This document shows positions 24,748-33,586 of a stretch of DNA of 64,000 nt, in pieces. The first letter of the stretch is position 1, and every line of letters starts with the position of its first letter. The stretch lies in NCBI GenBank assembly GCA_046292445.1, contig JBKBQT010000012.1:20844-84843 (forward strand), given 5' to 3'. Origin of the DNA: CALIZF01 sp046292445. Its GTDB lineage: Bacteria > Pseudomonadota > Alphaproteobacteria > Rhodobacterales > Rhodobacteraceae. The notes below the pieces were generated by a model. It did no database searches. It saw nothing but the letters and a program-made list of their open reading frames with translations, and was not told where the DNA came from. Both the position numbers and the translations under genes were made by a program.

Positions 24748-26204
24748 AAGACATCCTGAACTTCATCGACGGCGCCTATGTCGAGGGGGCGGCGGGCCGC
24801 TGGTTCGACGATGTGAACCCCTGCACCGGCGCCGTGCATGCCCGCGTGTCCGAGGCCTCGGCCGCCGATGTGGACCGCGCCGTGCGCGCCGCCCGCGCGG
24901 CGCTGGCCGGCCCCTGGGGCGCCATGCCGCGCGCCGAGCGCGCCGCGATGATGCGGGCGGTCGCAGCCGGGATCGAGCGGCGGTTCGACGACTTCCTCGC
25001 CGCCGAGGTGGCCGACACCGGCAAGCCCCACGGCCTTGCGCGGGCCGTGGACATCCCGCGCGGGGCGGCGAATTTCCGCATCTTCGCCGACATGATCGCG
25101 GGTCTGGGCGAACAGGCCTTCCCGATGGACACGCCCGACGGGGCCGGTGCGCTCAATTACACCATGCGCCGGCCCAAGGGCGTGGTCGCGGTCATCAGCC
25201 CGTGGAACCTGCCGCTTCTCCTGATGACATGGAAGGTCGCGCCGGCGCTCGCCTGCGGCAATACCGTCGTCGCCAAGCCGTCCGAGGAAACGCCGGCCAC
25301 CTGCGCCCTTCTGGGCGATGTGATGAACGCGGTCGGCGTGCCGCAGGGGGTGTTCAACGTGGTGCACGGCTTCGGCCCCGGCTCGGCGGGCGAGGCGCTG
25401 ACCCGGCATCCCGGCGTCGATGCGATCACCTTCACCGGCGAGACGCGGACGGGCGAGGCGATCATGCGGGCGGCGGCCGCCGGCACCCGCGACATCTCGT
25501 TCGAGCTTGGCGGCAAGAACGCGGCGCTGGTCTTTGCCGATTGCGATCTCGAGGCGGCGGTGGCGGGCACGGTGCGGTCGGTGTTCACCAACTGCGGGCA
25601 GGTGTGCCTGTGCACCGAGCGGGTCTATGTCGAGCGCCCGATCTTCGCGCGCTTCGTCGCGCGTCTGGCCGAGGCGGCATCGGCGCTGCGCCCCGGCGCG
25701 CCGGACGATCCGGCCACCGGGATCGGCCCCCTCATTTCCGCAAGCCACCGCGCCAAGGTGCTGGGCTATTTCGACAAGGCCCGGGCGGCGGGGGCGACGG
25801 TCGTCGCCGGGGGCCGGGTGCCGGCGGTGCCGGCGGGGCTGGCAGGCGGTTTCTGGGTCGAGCCGACGATCTGGACCGGCCTTGCCGAGGACAGCGCCCC
25901 GGTGCGCGAAGAGGTGTTCGGCCCGGTCTGCCACATCGCCCCGTTCGACACCGAGGACGAGGCGCTGCGGCTGGCCAACGACAGCCCCTACGGCCTTGCC
26001 GCGGTGATCTGGACGCAGACCCTCGCCCGCGCGCATCGCGTGGCGCCGCGTCTCGACGCGGGGATCGTCTGGGTCAACACCTGGAACCTGCGCGACCTGC
26101 GCACCCCGTTCGGCGGCGCGAAACAATCGGGGATCGGCCGCGAGGGCGGCACCTATTCGCTGGATTTCTATACCGAACTCAAGAACATCTGCATCAAGCT
26201 CTGA
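24744..26204 (+). CDS. Aldehyde dehydrogenase, likely 2-aminomuconate 6-semialdehyde dehydrogenase
   Basis: 486 residues with the full NAD-dependent ALDH set: Asn155 in SPWNLP, Glu254 in ELGGKN, catalytic Cys288 in NCGQVCLCTERVYV, and EEVFGPVCHI. The GQVCLCTERVYVE form is characteristic of the 2-hydroxymuconate/2-aminomuconate semialdehyde branch. It would oxidise the ring-cleavage product to 2-aminomuconate, the substrate of the Rid deaminases. It overlaps the permease fusion gene by 4 bases. Confidence 0.92.
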   Translation: MKDILNFIDGAYVEGAAGRWFDDVNPCTGAVHARVSEASAADVDRAVRAARAALAGPWGAMPRAERAAMMRAVAAGIERRFDDFLAAEVADTGKPHGLARAVDIPRGAANFRIFADMIAGLGEQAFPMDTPDGAGALNYTMRRPKGVVAVISPWNLPLLLMTWKVAPALACGNTVVAKPSEETPATCALLGDVMNAVGVPQGVFNVVHGFGPGSAGEALTRHPGVDAITFTGETRTGEAIMRAAAAGTRDISFELGGKNAALVFADCDLEAAVAGTVRSVFTNCGQVCLCTERVYVERPIFARFVARLAEAASALRPGAPDDPATGIGPLISASHRAKVLGYFDKARAAGATVVAGGRVPAVPAGLAGGFWVEPTIWTGLAEDSAPVREEVFGPVCHIAPFDTEDEALRLANDSPYGLAAVIWTQTLARAHRVAPRLDAGIVWVNTWNLRDLRTPFGGAKQSGIGREGGTYSLDFYTELKNICIKL

Positions 26205-26281
26205 CCCCCCGCGCCCGCCACCCGCGCCGGCCGGACCGCCGCCGCGCCCCGCGGGCTTGCCGACCCCGAAAGGACATGTTC

Positions 26282-26758
26282 GTGAACGCCATCGACCGCC
26301 GCCTTGCCGAGATCGGGATCGACCTGCCCGAGGCCGCCCCGCCGATGGCCGCGCTGCTCACGCCGACGCGGCTGGTCGGCAACCGGCTGGTCGTGTCGGC
26401 GCAGACCCCCAAGCTCGGCCGGCGCATCGTCTATACCGGCAAGGTGGGGGCCGAGCTTGACCTTGCCACCGGCCAGCTTGCCACGCGGCTCTGCGCGCTC
26501 AACGTGATCGCGCATGCCCGCGCTGCGCTCGGGGGCGATCTCGGGCGGATCGCGGCGGTGGTGCAGCTGCGCGGCTACGTGAACGTCGCGCCCGGCTTTC
26601 ACCAGATCGCCGAAGTCGTGAACGGCGCGTCGCAGGTGATCCTCGACATCTTCGGGCCCGAGGTCGGCGCCCATTGCCGCACCGCCGTCGGCGCGGCCGG
26701 CATGCCGTTCGACGTCGCCGCGGAAGTCGAGGCGGAGTTCCTGACCCACACGGGCTGA
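26282..26758 (+). CDS. RidA-family protein (YjgF/Atu1375-like subgroup)
   Basis: 158 residues from GTG 26282. An ATG at 26276 is in frame but sits one base after the AAAGGA ribosome site (26269-26274), whereas GTG 26282 is 7 bases away and is preferred. The protein has the longer Rid form with an N-terminal helix (AIDRRLAEIGIDLPEAAPPM), the middle CALNVIAHARAALGGDLGRI and Arg133 in HCRTAVGAAGMPFDVAAEVE. It ends the catabolic operon, 77 bases after the dehydrogenase, and converges on the iron transporter 5 bases downstream. Confidence 0.82.
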   Translation: MNAIDRRLAEIGIDLPEAAPPMAALLTPTRLVGNRLVVSAQTPKLGRRIVYTGKVGAELDLATGQLATRLCALNVIAHARAALGGDLGRIAAVVQLRGYVNVAPGFHQIAEVVNGASQVILDIFGPEVGAHCRTAVGAAGMPFDVAAEVEAEFLTHTG

Positions 26759-26763
26759 CGGCG

Positions 26764-28452
26764 TCAGAGCGCCGCCGCGCTTCGCCCGCTGCGCAGGCCC
26801 CCCGCCAGCGCGAAGAGCAAGAGCGCCACCACCGTCACCCCCACCAGCATCGCCGCATAGGCCGCCGCGATCCCCACATCGCCGCCCAGCGACTGCTGAT
26901 AGGCCGCAATGGGCAGCGTGCGCGTCGCCCCGGTGTAGAGCACGATCGAGGCCGAGAGTTCGTTGAGGATCTCGACCCAGGCGATGGCCGCGCCGGCCAG
27001 GATCGCGGGCCGCATCAGGGGCACCATCACCCGCGCGAACCCGCGCGCAGGCGGCATGCCGAGGTTCTGCGACGCATCCTCGAGCCCCGGGTCGATCTGG
27101 AAAACCGAGGACGATGCGGCGCGCGTCATGTAGGGCAGGCGCCGCACGAGGTAGACGATGCCGATGATCGTCGCGGTGCCGGTCAGGAACAGCGGCGGGC
27201 CGTTGAACACCTGCGCATAGCCGATGCCGATCACCGTGCCGGGCACGACATAGGGGATCATCACCAGAAGGTCGATCGCCCGCGCCAGCGGCCCGCTGCG
27301 ACGGGTGACGAAATAGCCCAAAGCCGTGCCCAGCACCACCGTCACCGCCAGCGCCGAGCCGGCGAAGACAAGGCTGTTGGTCAGCGCATTGCCCATGATC
27401 GCCCAGGCGCGGGCATAGTTGTCCAAGGTCAGGACCGGCTGGAACACCACCCCGCGCACCTCGAGCACCGACGAGACGAAGATGACGAACAGCGGCAGGT
27501 TGGTCACCGCGACAAAGACCGACACGCCCAGCGTCATCGCCCAGCGCCGCCAGCCCGTCAGCGGCGCGGGCGCGCGGTCGGGGGCGGTGTCGTTTTCCAC
27601 CTTGCGCCGCGCGGCGAGGAACCGCGCGCCGATCACCAGCGCGAAGGCGATCAGCACGAGGATGACGCAGGTCGTCGCCGCCAGCCCCGTCTCGCGCCCG
27701 ATCTCCGACAGGTAGAGCGAATAGGCGAGCGTCGCGAGCACCGGGTAGCGATCCCCCTCGCCGAGGATCGCGGGCGTACCGAAATCGGAGATCGCACCGA
27801 GGAACACCAGAAGGCCGGCGGTCACGATGGCCGGCATCACCAGCGGCAGGGTGATGCCCCAGGTGACGCGCCAGGGCGGGCGGCCGAGGCTTGCCGCCGC
27901 CTCCTCGAGCCCCCGGTCCACCCGCAGGAAGGCGCCCCGCACCACGAGGAACACCAGCGGAAAGAGGCTGAATGCCGAGGCGAGCGCGATGCCGTAGGGC
28001 CCGTAGATCGTCGGCAGCGCGATGCCCGCGTCGCGCGCGGCCAGCGTCACGAAGCCCGAGCGGCCGAAAAGGATGATCCAGGCATAGGCCCCGACGAAGG
28101 GCGGCGAGAGCATCGACAGAAGGATCGCAACCTCGATCAGCGCCTTGCCCGGAAACGCATAGCGGGCAAAGACGAAGGCCAGCGGCAGCCCGAGCGCCAA
28201 CGCCAGCAGCGTGGCCAGCGCCCCGGTCACGAGGCTGTTGCTCAGCGCGCGGCGAAAGAAGCCCGAGCCGAAGAAGGTCTGGAAATTCTCGAGCCCGAAG
28301 GCGCCGCTGCGCTGGCCGATGAAGGCCTGCTTGACCAGCTCGGCGAGCGGCAGCGCGACGAACACCAGAAGGAACACCAGCGCCGCGCCGGCCAGCAGGT
28401 TCCACGGATCGGCGGCCGCGCGCCGCCAGCCAAGGCCGGCCCGCGCAATCAC
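26764..28452 (-). CDS. Iron(III)-type ABC transporter permease (FbpB-like)
   Basis: 562 residues from GTG 28452, which overlaps the ATPase stop (GTGA); a longer open frame upstream lies inside the ATPase gene and is ignored. Two homologous halves, each with about six membrane helices and an EAA coupling loop (GLEEAAASLGRPPWRVTWGI and GLEDASQNLGMPPARGFARV). Such duplicated permeases serve iron(III), and some relatives serve aminophosphonates. The end is 5 bases from the convergent RidA gene. Confidence 0.9.
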   Translation of the reverse strand: MIARAGLGWRRAAADPWNLLAGAALVFLLVFVALPLAELVKQAFIGQRSGAFGLENFQTFFGSGFFRRALSNSLVTGALATLLALALGLPLAFVFARYAFPGKALIEVAILLSMLSPPFVGAYAWIILFGRSGFVTLAARDAGIALPTIYGPYGIALASAFSLFPLVFLVVRGAFLRVDRGLEEAAASLGRPPWRVTWGITLPLVMPAIVTAGLLVFLGAISDFGTPAILGEGDRYPVLATLAYSLYLSEIGRETGLAATTCVILVLIAFALVIGARFLAARRKVENDTAPDRAPAPLTGWRRWAMTLGVSVFVAVTNLPLFVIFVSSVLEVRGVVFQPVLTLDNYARAWAIMGNALTNSLVFAGSALAVTVVLGTALGYFVTRRSGPLARAIDLLVMIPYVVPGTVIGIGYAQVFNGPPLFLTGTATIIGIVYLVRRLPYMTRAASSSVFQIDPGLEDASQNLGMPPARGFARVMVPLMRPAILAGAAIAWVEILNELSASIVLYTGATRTLPIAAYQQSLGGDVGIAAAYAAMLVGVTVVALLLFALAGGLRSGRSAAAL

Positions 28453-29591
28453 AAGAGCCGCCGTCCGTCGTTGCGGGCGTAAAGGCGCAGGCGGCCCGTC
28501 GCCGGGGCAAGCCGGACCGTCTGCCCGTCGCGCGGGCAGTCCGGGCCCGAGGGCAGATCGACGTCGAGCCGCAGCCCGCCGGCCGTCTCGACCCGAAGCC
28601 GCGTGCGCGGCCCGAGGAAGGACCGCACCAGAACCCGCGCCGCGATGCCCGGCGCATCGGGCGCCGCCGGGGCCAGATCCTCGGCCCGCAGGCCCGCGCG
28701 CACCGGGCCGCGCACCGCTGTCCCCGCCGGCAGCGGCAGCGGCGCCTCGCCCGCGATCACCAGCCGCGGCGGATCGCCCGCCACCTCGGCCTCGATCCAG
28801 TTGCACCCGCCGATGAAGTCGGCGACGAAGGCATTGGCGGGGTCGTCGAACACCACCTCGGGCGCGGCGATCTGCTGGATCACGCCGCCCTGCATCACCG
28901 CCACCCGATCCGAGATCGACATCGCCTCGTCCTGGTCATGCGTCACATAGAGCGTGGTGATCCCCAGTTCCCGCTGCATCAGCCGGATTTCCTGCCGCAT
29001 CTCGACCCTGAGCTTGGCGTCGAGGTTCGACAGGGGCTCGTCCATCAGCAGAAGGTCGGGCTCGATCACCAGCGCGCGGGCGATGCCCACCCGCTGCTTC
29101 TGCCCGCCCGACAGCGCATCGGGAAAGCGGGCGGCGAGATGGCCGAGCTGCACCCGGTCGAGCGCGCGGGCCACCCGCGCCGCCCGCTCGCCCGCCGCAA
29201 CGCCCCGTGCGCGCAGGCCATAGGCGACATTCTCGGCCACCGACAGATGCGGAAAAACGGCATAGCTCTGGAACACCATGCCGAAATTGCGCTTGTGCGG
29301 CGGGCTTGCGTCGAGCGCGCGCCCCTCGAGCCGGATATGCCCCGCATCCTGCGCGATGAAGCCCGCGATGCAGCGCAGCAGCGTGGTCTTGCCGCAACCC
29401 GAGGGGCCGAGGAGCGTGACCAGCTCGCCCCGCCGCACGCGCAGGTCGATGCTGCTGAGCGCCCGGTGATCGGCGAATGTCTTGGACAGGCCCTCGACCA
29501 CCAGATGGTCCGGGGCGGCGGCAGGCTCTGCCGCCGCCCCTGTCAGCGGCTGTTGCTCGACGGCGTTCAAACCCGCCTCAGCGACGGGCAA
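28449..29591 (-). CDS. Iron(III)-type ABC transporter ATPase (FbpC-like, TOBE domain)
   Basis: 380 residues. Walker A GPSGCGKTT, signature ALSGGQKQR, Walker B LLLMDEPLSNLD and switch His YVTHDQDEA are all intact. A C-terminal TOBE regulatory domain follows (about 290-375). The first about 25 residues are an Ala/Pro-rich extension. Its start overlaps the end of the binding-protein gene by 14 bases and its stop overlaps the permease start. Confidence 0.92.
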   Translation of the reverse strand: MPVAEAGLNAVEQQPLTGAAAEPAAAPDHLVVEGLSKTFADHRALSSIDLRVRRGELVTLLGPSGCGKTTLLRCIAGFIAQDAGHIRLEGRALDASPPHKRNFGMVFQSYAVFPHLSVAENVAYGLRARGVAAGERAARVARALDRVQLGHLAARFPDALSGGQKQRVGIARALVIEPDLLLMDEPLSNLDAKLRVEMRQEIRLMQRELGITTLYVTHDQDEAMSISDRVAVMQGGVIQQIAAPEVVFDDPANAFVADFIGGCNWIEAEVAGDPPRLVIAGEAPLPLPAGTAVRGPVRAGLRAEDLAPAAPDAPGIAARVLVRSFLGPRTRLRVETAGGLRLDVDLPSGPDCPRDGQTVRLAPATGRLRLYARNDGRRLL

Positions 29592-30579
29592 GCGCCACGT
29601 AGAGATCGCGGTATTTCGGGGTCGAAGCCCGCACCCAGGCCGGCGGCGGGTTGTTCACCGGCAGGTCCGCGGCGGCGGGCACGTTGGCCGGCGGCGGAAC
29701 ATCGTCGCGGATCGGGCGGCGGCCGAACTGGCCGACGATCAGCGATTGCCCCTCGACCGAGGTGATGTAGTCGAGCAGCGCCCTTGCCCCTTCCGGGTTC
29801 GGCCCGCCCTTGATGAGCGCCATGGCATCGGCCGACAGCGCGATCCCCTCGCGCGGATAGACCGTGCGCACCGGCGCGCCGCCGTCGATGAAGCGCTGGG
29901 CATTGTCCTCGAGCGTCATGCCGATGGCATATTCGCCCCCCGCCGTGCCGCGCGAGACGCCGCCCGAGCTGCCGGTGACGATGAAGTTGGGGAACATCTT
30001 CTCGAACAGCGCCCAGCCCGCGTCCTCGTTGCCGGCGGTGTGGACGATCTGCAGCAGCTGGATCAGGGCCGATCCCGACTTGTCTGCACCGGCGAAGGCG
30101 ATGCGATCCTTCCATTTCGGATCGGCAAGGTCGGCCCAGGCGCCGGGCATCTCGGCCTCGGGAACGAGGTTGGTGTTGACCATCAGCACCGTCGGGACCG
30201 TGACCGAGAAGGGCGACCAGATCTCGCTGACCTTGATGTCGGCGCGCACGGCCTCGGTGCCGGCCGGGGCATAGGCCTCGAACAACTGCGGGGCCGCGTC
30301 GATCCCCTCGCCGCCGATCGAGATGACGCAGTCGCCGAGCGGGCGCGCCGCTTCGGCCGTCACGCGGGCGACGAGTTCGCCCGAGCCGGCAGCGACGGAT
30401 TCGATGGTAAAGCCGGTCGCGGCGGTAAAGCCGGGCGCGAGCGCGTTCACGCTGTCGGCAAAGGCGGTATAGACCGAAACGGTCTTGGACTGGGCGCGCA
30501 GCAGGCCGGGCGCGGCGAGCGTGGCGGCCGAACCGGCGAGCGCGGCAAGGGCATGGCGGCGCGAAAGCGTCAGGGTCAT
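29578..30579 (-). CDS. Iron(III)-type ABC transporter substrate-binding protein
   Basis: 333 residues from ATG 30579. The N-terminus MTLTLSRRHALAALAGSAAT has an SRRxxL twin-arginine-like motif, so Tat export is likely. The body is an FbpA/AfuA-type binding protein (KTVSVYTAFADSVNALAPGF; TVPTVLMVNTNLVPEAEMPG; YAIGMTLEDNAQRFIDGGAP). The ligand could be ferric iron or a related oxyanion or phosphonate; I cannot decide. It is the first gene of a three-gene minus-strand operon. The ribosome site GGAGG precedes the start. Confidence 0.85.
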   Translation of the reverse strand: MTLTLSRRHALAALAGSAATLAAPGLLRAQSKTVSVYTAFADSVNALAPGFTAATGFTIESVAAGSGELVARVTAEAARPLGDCVISIGGEGIDAAPQLFEAYAPAGTEAVRADIKVSEIWSPFSVTVPTVLMVNTNLVPEAEMPGAWADLADPKWKDRIAFAGADKSGSALIQLLQIVHTAGNEDAGWALFEKMFPNFIVTGSSGGVSRGTAGGEYAIGMTLEDNAQRFIDGGAPVRTVYPREGIALSADAMALIKGGPNPEGARALLDYITSVEGQSLIVGQFGRRPIRDDVPPPANVPAAADLPVNNPPPAWVRASTPKYRDLYVALARR

Positions 30580-30784
30580 GGGCGACCTCCTGGAATTGCG
30601 TTGTCCTGTGTGCCTAGGCAAATCGGATGACAAAGCGATGACATCTGCGGGCGACAGGCGGCACCCGTCGCGGCGCGGCGGGCCGCAGGCCGGGCGCCAG
30701 ACCTTCCGGCCGCGCCGCCGTGCCCACCCCTTCCCCCCGCGCCACCGCTGCGCTATGGGGGCGCGTTGTCCACAGGAGGGCCAG

Positions 30785-31807
30785 ATGGGCTATCGTGTCG
30801 TCGTCGCGGGGGCTACCGGCAATGTCGGGCGCGAGATGCTGAACATCCTCGCCGAGCGGGAATTCCCGGTCGACGAGATCGTCGCACTCGCGTCGCGCCG
30901 CAGCCTCGGAACCGAGGTATCGTTCGGCGACCGCACGCTGGTGACGAAGGACCTCGACGCCTTCGACTTCGCCGGCTGGGACATCGCCCTCTTCGCCATC
31001 GGGTCTGAGGCGACGAAGGTCTATGCCCCCCGTGCCGCCGCCGCGGGCTGCGTGGTGATCGACAATTCCAGCCTCTATCGCTACGACGCGCAGGTGCCGC
31101 TGGTCGTGCCCGAGGTGAATGCGGCGGCGGTCGATGGCTACAAGGCGCGCAACATCATCGCCAACCCGAACTGCTCGACCGCGCAGATGGTCGTCGCGCT
31201 CAAGCCCCTGCATGACCGCGCGCGCATCAAGCGCGTTGTCGTTGCCACCTACCAGTCGGTGTCCGGCGCGGGCAAGGAGGGGATGGACGAGCTCTGGAAC
31301 CAGACCAAGGCGATCTACAACCCGACCGACGACGTGCCGCCGAAGAAATTCCAGCGCCAGATCGCGTTCAACGTCATCCCCCAGATCGACGTGTTCCTCG
31401 ACGACGGGTCCACCAAGGAAGAATGGAAGATGGTGGCCGAGACCAAGAAGATCCTCGATCCCGCGATCAAGGTCACGGCGACCTGCGTGCGCGTGCCGGT
31501 GTTCGTCGGCCATTCCGAGGCGATCAACATCGAATTCGAGGATTTCCTTGACGAACACGAGGCGCGCGACATCCTGCGCGAGGCGCCGGGGGTCATGGTG
31601 ATCGACAAGCGCGAGCCCGGCGGCTATGTCACGCCGATCGAATGCGTCGGCGATTACGCGACCTTCGTCAGCCGGATCCGGCAGGACAGCACGATCGACA
31701 ACGGCATCTCGATGTGGGTCGTGTCGGACAACCTGCGCAAGGGCGCCGCGCTCAACGCCGTGCAGATCGCCGAGGTTCTGGGCAAGCGCTGCCTCAGGAA
31801 GGGCTGA
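30785..31807 (+). CDS. asd: Aspartate-semialdehyde dehydrogenase
   Basis: 340 residues. The NADP-binding start GYRVVVAGATGNVGREMLNI, the active-site Cys in NPNCSTAQMVVALKPLHD, and the conserved SVSGAGKEGMDE and GHSEAINIEFE are typical. It reduces aspartyl phosphate to the semialdehyde for lysine, threonine, methionine and diaminopimelate synthesis. A good ribosome site (CAGGAGGG) lies 6 bases upstream. The 205 bases before it are shared with the divergent iron operon. It ends 10 bases from the convergent phytase-like gene. Confidence 0.96.
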   Translation: MGYRVVVAGATGNVGREMLNILAEREFPVDEIVALASRRSLGTEVSFGDRTLVTKDLDAFDFAGWDIALFAIGSEATKVYAPRAAAAGCVVIDNSSLYRYDAQVPLVVPEVNAAAVDGYKARNIIANPNCSTAQMVVALKPLHDRARIKRVVVATYQSVSGAGKEGMDELWNQTKAIYNPTDDVPPKKFQRQIAFNVIPQIDVFLDDGSTKEEWKMVAETKKILDPAIKVTATCVRVPVFVGHSEAINIEFEDFLDEHEARDILREAPGVMVIDKREPGGYVTPIECVGDYATFVSRIRQDSTIDNGISMWVVSDNLRKGAALNAVQIAEVLGKRCLRKG

Positions 31808-31817
31808 GGCCGGCAGG

Positions 31818-32702
31818 TCAGACGTCCAGCACGTATTCGACGAATTCGTTGCGTTGCAGCCAGCGGAAGTTGTCGTCGGCCACCATCGCCGCCCGTGTCC
31901 GTCCCGCCCCGTCGCGCCAGAGCGACAGGCCCTCGAGATTGCCGTGAAGCCCGTCCGGCGTCTGCAGGATGGTGGCCCAGGACGCAAGGTCGGCGCGCCG
32001 CGCGCGGCGCAGCCGCGAACCGAAGGCGCCGTGCCGCAGGAACCGGCGTTCGAGCACCCAGAGCGCGCCGTCCGGGCCGAAATCGGCCGCGACAGGCAGA
32101 AAACCCGCGCTGCGGGGCAGGGCGCCGACCCGCGCCCACGCCCCGCCGCGGCCCCGCCAGATCGGGAAGGACGGCCCCGGCGCGTCCTCGGGGATGACGT
32201 AGAGCGCCCCGGCCCGGTCGATGGCCAGCGACTCGATCCCGGTGTTGTTCCCGAAGGCGGCGAATTCGCGCGGGACGGGCACCGCGGTCGCCGTGGCGCC
32301 GGGATAGGGATAGGCGAGAATGACGCCGCCCCGCTGCCCCTCGAAGCCGATGTAGATCGTTCCGTCTGCCCCGACCGCGATCGCCTCGGAATCGGCGCGA
32401 TAGCCCGGTAGCCGCCGCCCGCCGGTCCCGCGCAGGACATGCGCCTTGGTCGGCGTCACGGCCAGTGCGGTGCCGGCGACATCCCGCGTCACCTGCGCCT
32501 CGAACAGCACGCCCCGGTCGGACAGCAGCAGCGCCCGCATCCCGGCCGCGTCCAGATGCAGCGCCGAGAACCCGCCAAAGCGCGGCATGGCCGAAGCCAG
32601 CCGCAGCACCGTCATGCGCGGACCTTCCGGCACGCCGGCGCGCACGCCCGCGGCGCCCGCCATTCCCCCCGCGATCAGCGCGAGGACAGAACGGCGGCGC
32701 AT
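31818..32702 (-). CDS. Esterase-like activity of phytase family protein (exported)
   Basis: 294 residues from ATG 32702. The N-terminus MRRRSVLALIAGGMAGAAGV looks like a Sec or Tat signal. The body has beta-propeller-like segments: FGGFSALHLDAAGMRALLLS, DSEAIAVGADGTIYIGFEGQ, GIESLAIDRAGALYVIPEDA and LEGLSLWRDGAGRTRAAMVA. This family is periplasmic or surface-bound and its substrate is mostly unknown. The start overlaps the mepA stop by 28 bases, so it is probably third in a UMF1-mepA operon. Confidence 0.85.
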   Translation of the reverse strand: MRRRSVLALIAGGMAGAAGVRAGVPEGPRMTVLRLASAMPRFGGFSALHLDAAGMRALLLSDRGVLFEAQVTRDVAGTALAVTPTKAHVLRGTGGRRLPGYRADSEAIAVGADGTIYIGFEGQRGGVILAYPYPGATATAVPVPREFAAFGNNTGIESLAIDRAGALYVIPEDAPGPSFPIWRGRGGAWARVGALPRSAGFLPVAADFGPDGALWVLERRFLRHGAFGSRLRRARRADLASWATILQTPDGLHGNLEGLSLWRDGAGRTRAAMVADDNFRWLQRNEFVEYVLDV

Positions 32703-33586
32703 TGCCTCGGCAGGTCGGCCATCGTGTATTCGCGCGGATGGCGCTGGCGCGGGGCGGGATCCTTGGGTTTCTTGGGGTCGGGTGGCTGCAGATAGTCGGT
32801 CACCCACCACATCAGCGTCTCGTCGCAGCCGTTGCCGTTCTTCGACAGTTCCGCCACGCTGGGGGTCTGCGTCTGGCACAGCGGCGCGTCGGCCGGGCAT
32901 CTGAGGCGGACGTGGAAATGCGTGTCATGCCCGTAGATCGGCCGGATCTTCTGCAGCCATGGGGTATCGGCGCGGCTTGCGGTCCGGCACATCTCGATCT
33001 TGACCGCCGCGGCGACAAAGATCCGGTCCACCCGGGGATCGAGCGCGGCGGCCCGCATGATCGCGTGATGCGCCGGCGTCCAGTGGCGCGTGACGCTGCG
33101 CTGGTCGGCCGAGCGGACGGCGACCGAGCTGATCTCTTCCCGTTCGCGGCGGCTGAGGTCGAGCCGCGCCGGCGGCAGCATCCAGATATCGGCGTCAAGG
33201 CCGATCTGGTGGCTCGCATGCCCGCTGGTCATCGGCCCGCCGCGCGGCTGGCTGATGTCGCCGATGTAGAGCCCCGCCCAGCCGTGCCGCGTCGCCTCGG
33301 CCGACAGGGCCTTGAGGAAGGCGATCATTTCGGGGTGGCCCCAGTTGCGGTTGCGGCTGAGCCGCATCGCCTGCCATGTCGGGCCGGTCTCGGGCAATTC
33401 GACAAGGCCGGCAGCGCAGCCGCGGGCATAGCTGCCGATCGGATGGGGCGCCTCGGCCGATGCGGTGCGCTTGGCCCCGAAAAGCGCATTGGCCAGCGGC
33501 TCGGCCGCGGCCGGCGGGGCAGGGGCGATCAAGGGGGCGGCGATCAGTGCCGCTAGCGCTGCGGCACGGCCAGTGGGTCGGACCAT
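32675..33586 (-). CDS. mepA: Penicillin-insensitive murein endopeptidase MepA
   Basis: 303 residues with a signal peptide (AALAALIAAPLIAPAPPAAA). The LAS-family zinc ligands are visible in SGHASHQIGLDADIW and in YGHDTHFHVRLRCP. It cleaves the D-Ala-mDAP crosslinks of peptidoglycan in the periplasm. A short C-terminal extension is rich in Pro and Lys (PPDPKKPKDPAPRQRHP). The start overlaps the end of the UMF1 transporter gene by 34 bases, which supports co-transcription. Confidence 0.94.
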   Translation of the reverse strand: MVRPTGRAAALAALIAAPLIAPAPPAAAEPLANALFGAKRTASAEAPHPIGSYARGCAAGLVELPETGPTWQAMRLSRNRNWGHPEMIAFLKALSAEATRHGWAGLYIGDISQPRGGPMTSGHASHQIGLDADIWMLPPARLDLSRREREEISSVAVRSADQRSVTRHWTPAHHAIMRAAALDPRVDRIFVAAAVKIEMCRTASRADTPWLQKIRPIYGHDTHFHVRLRCPADAPLCQTQTPSVAELSKNGNGCDETLMWWVTDYLQPPDPKKPKDPAPRQRHPREYTMADLPRQCAAVLSSR

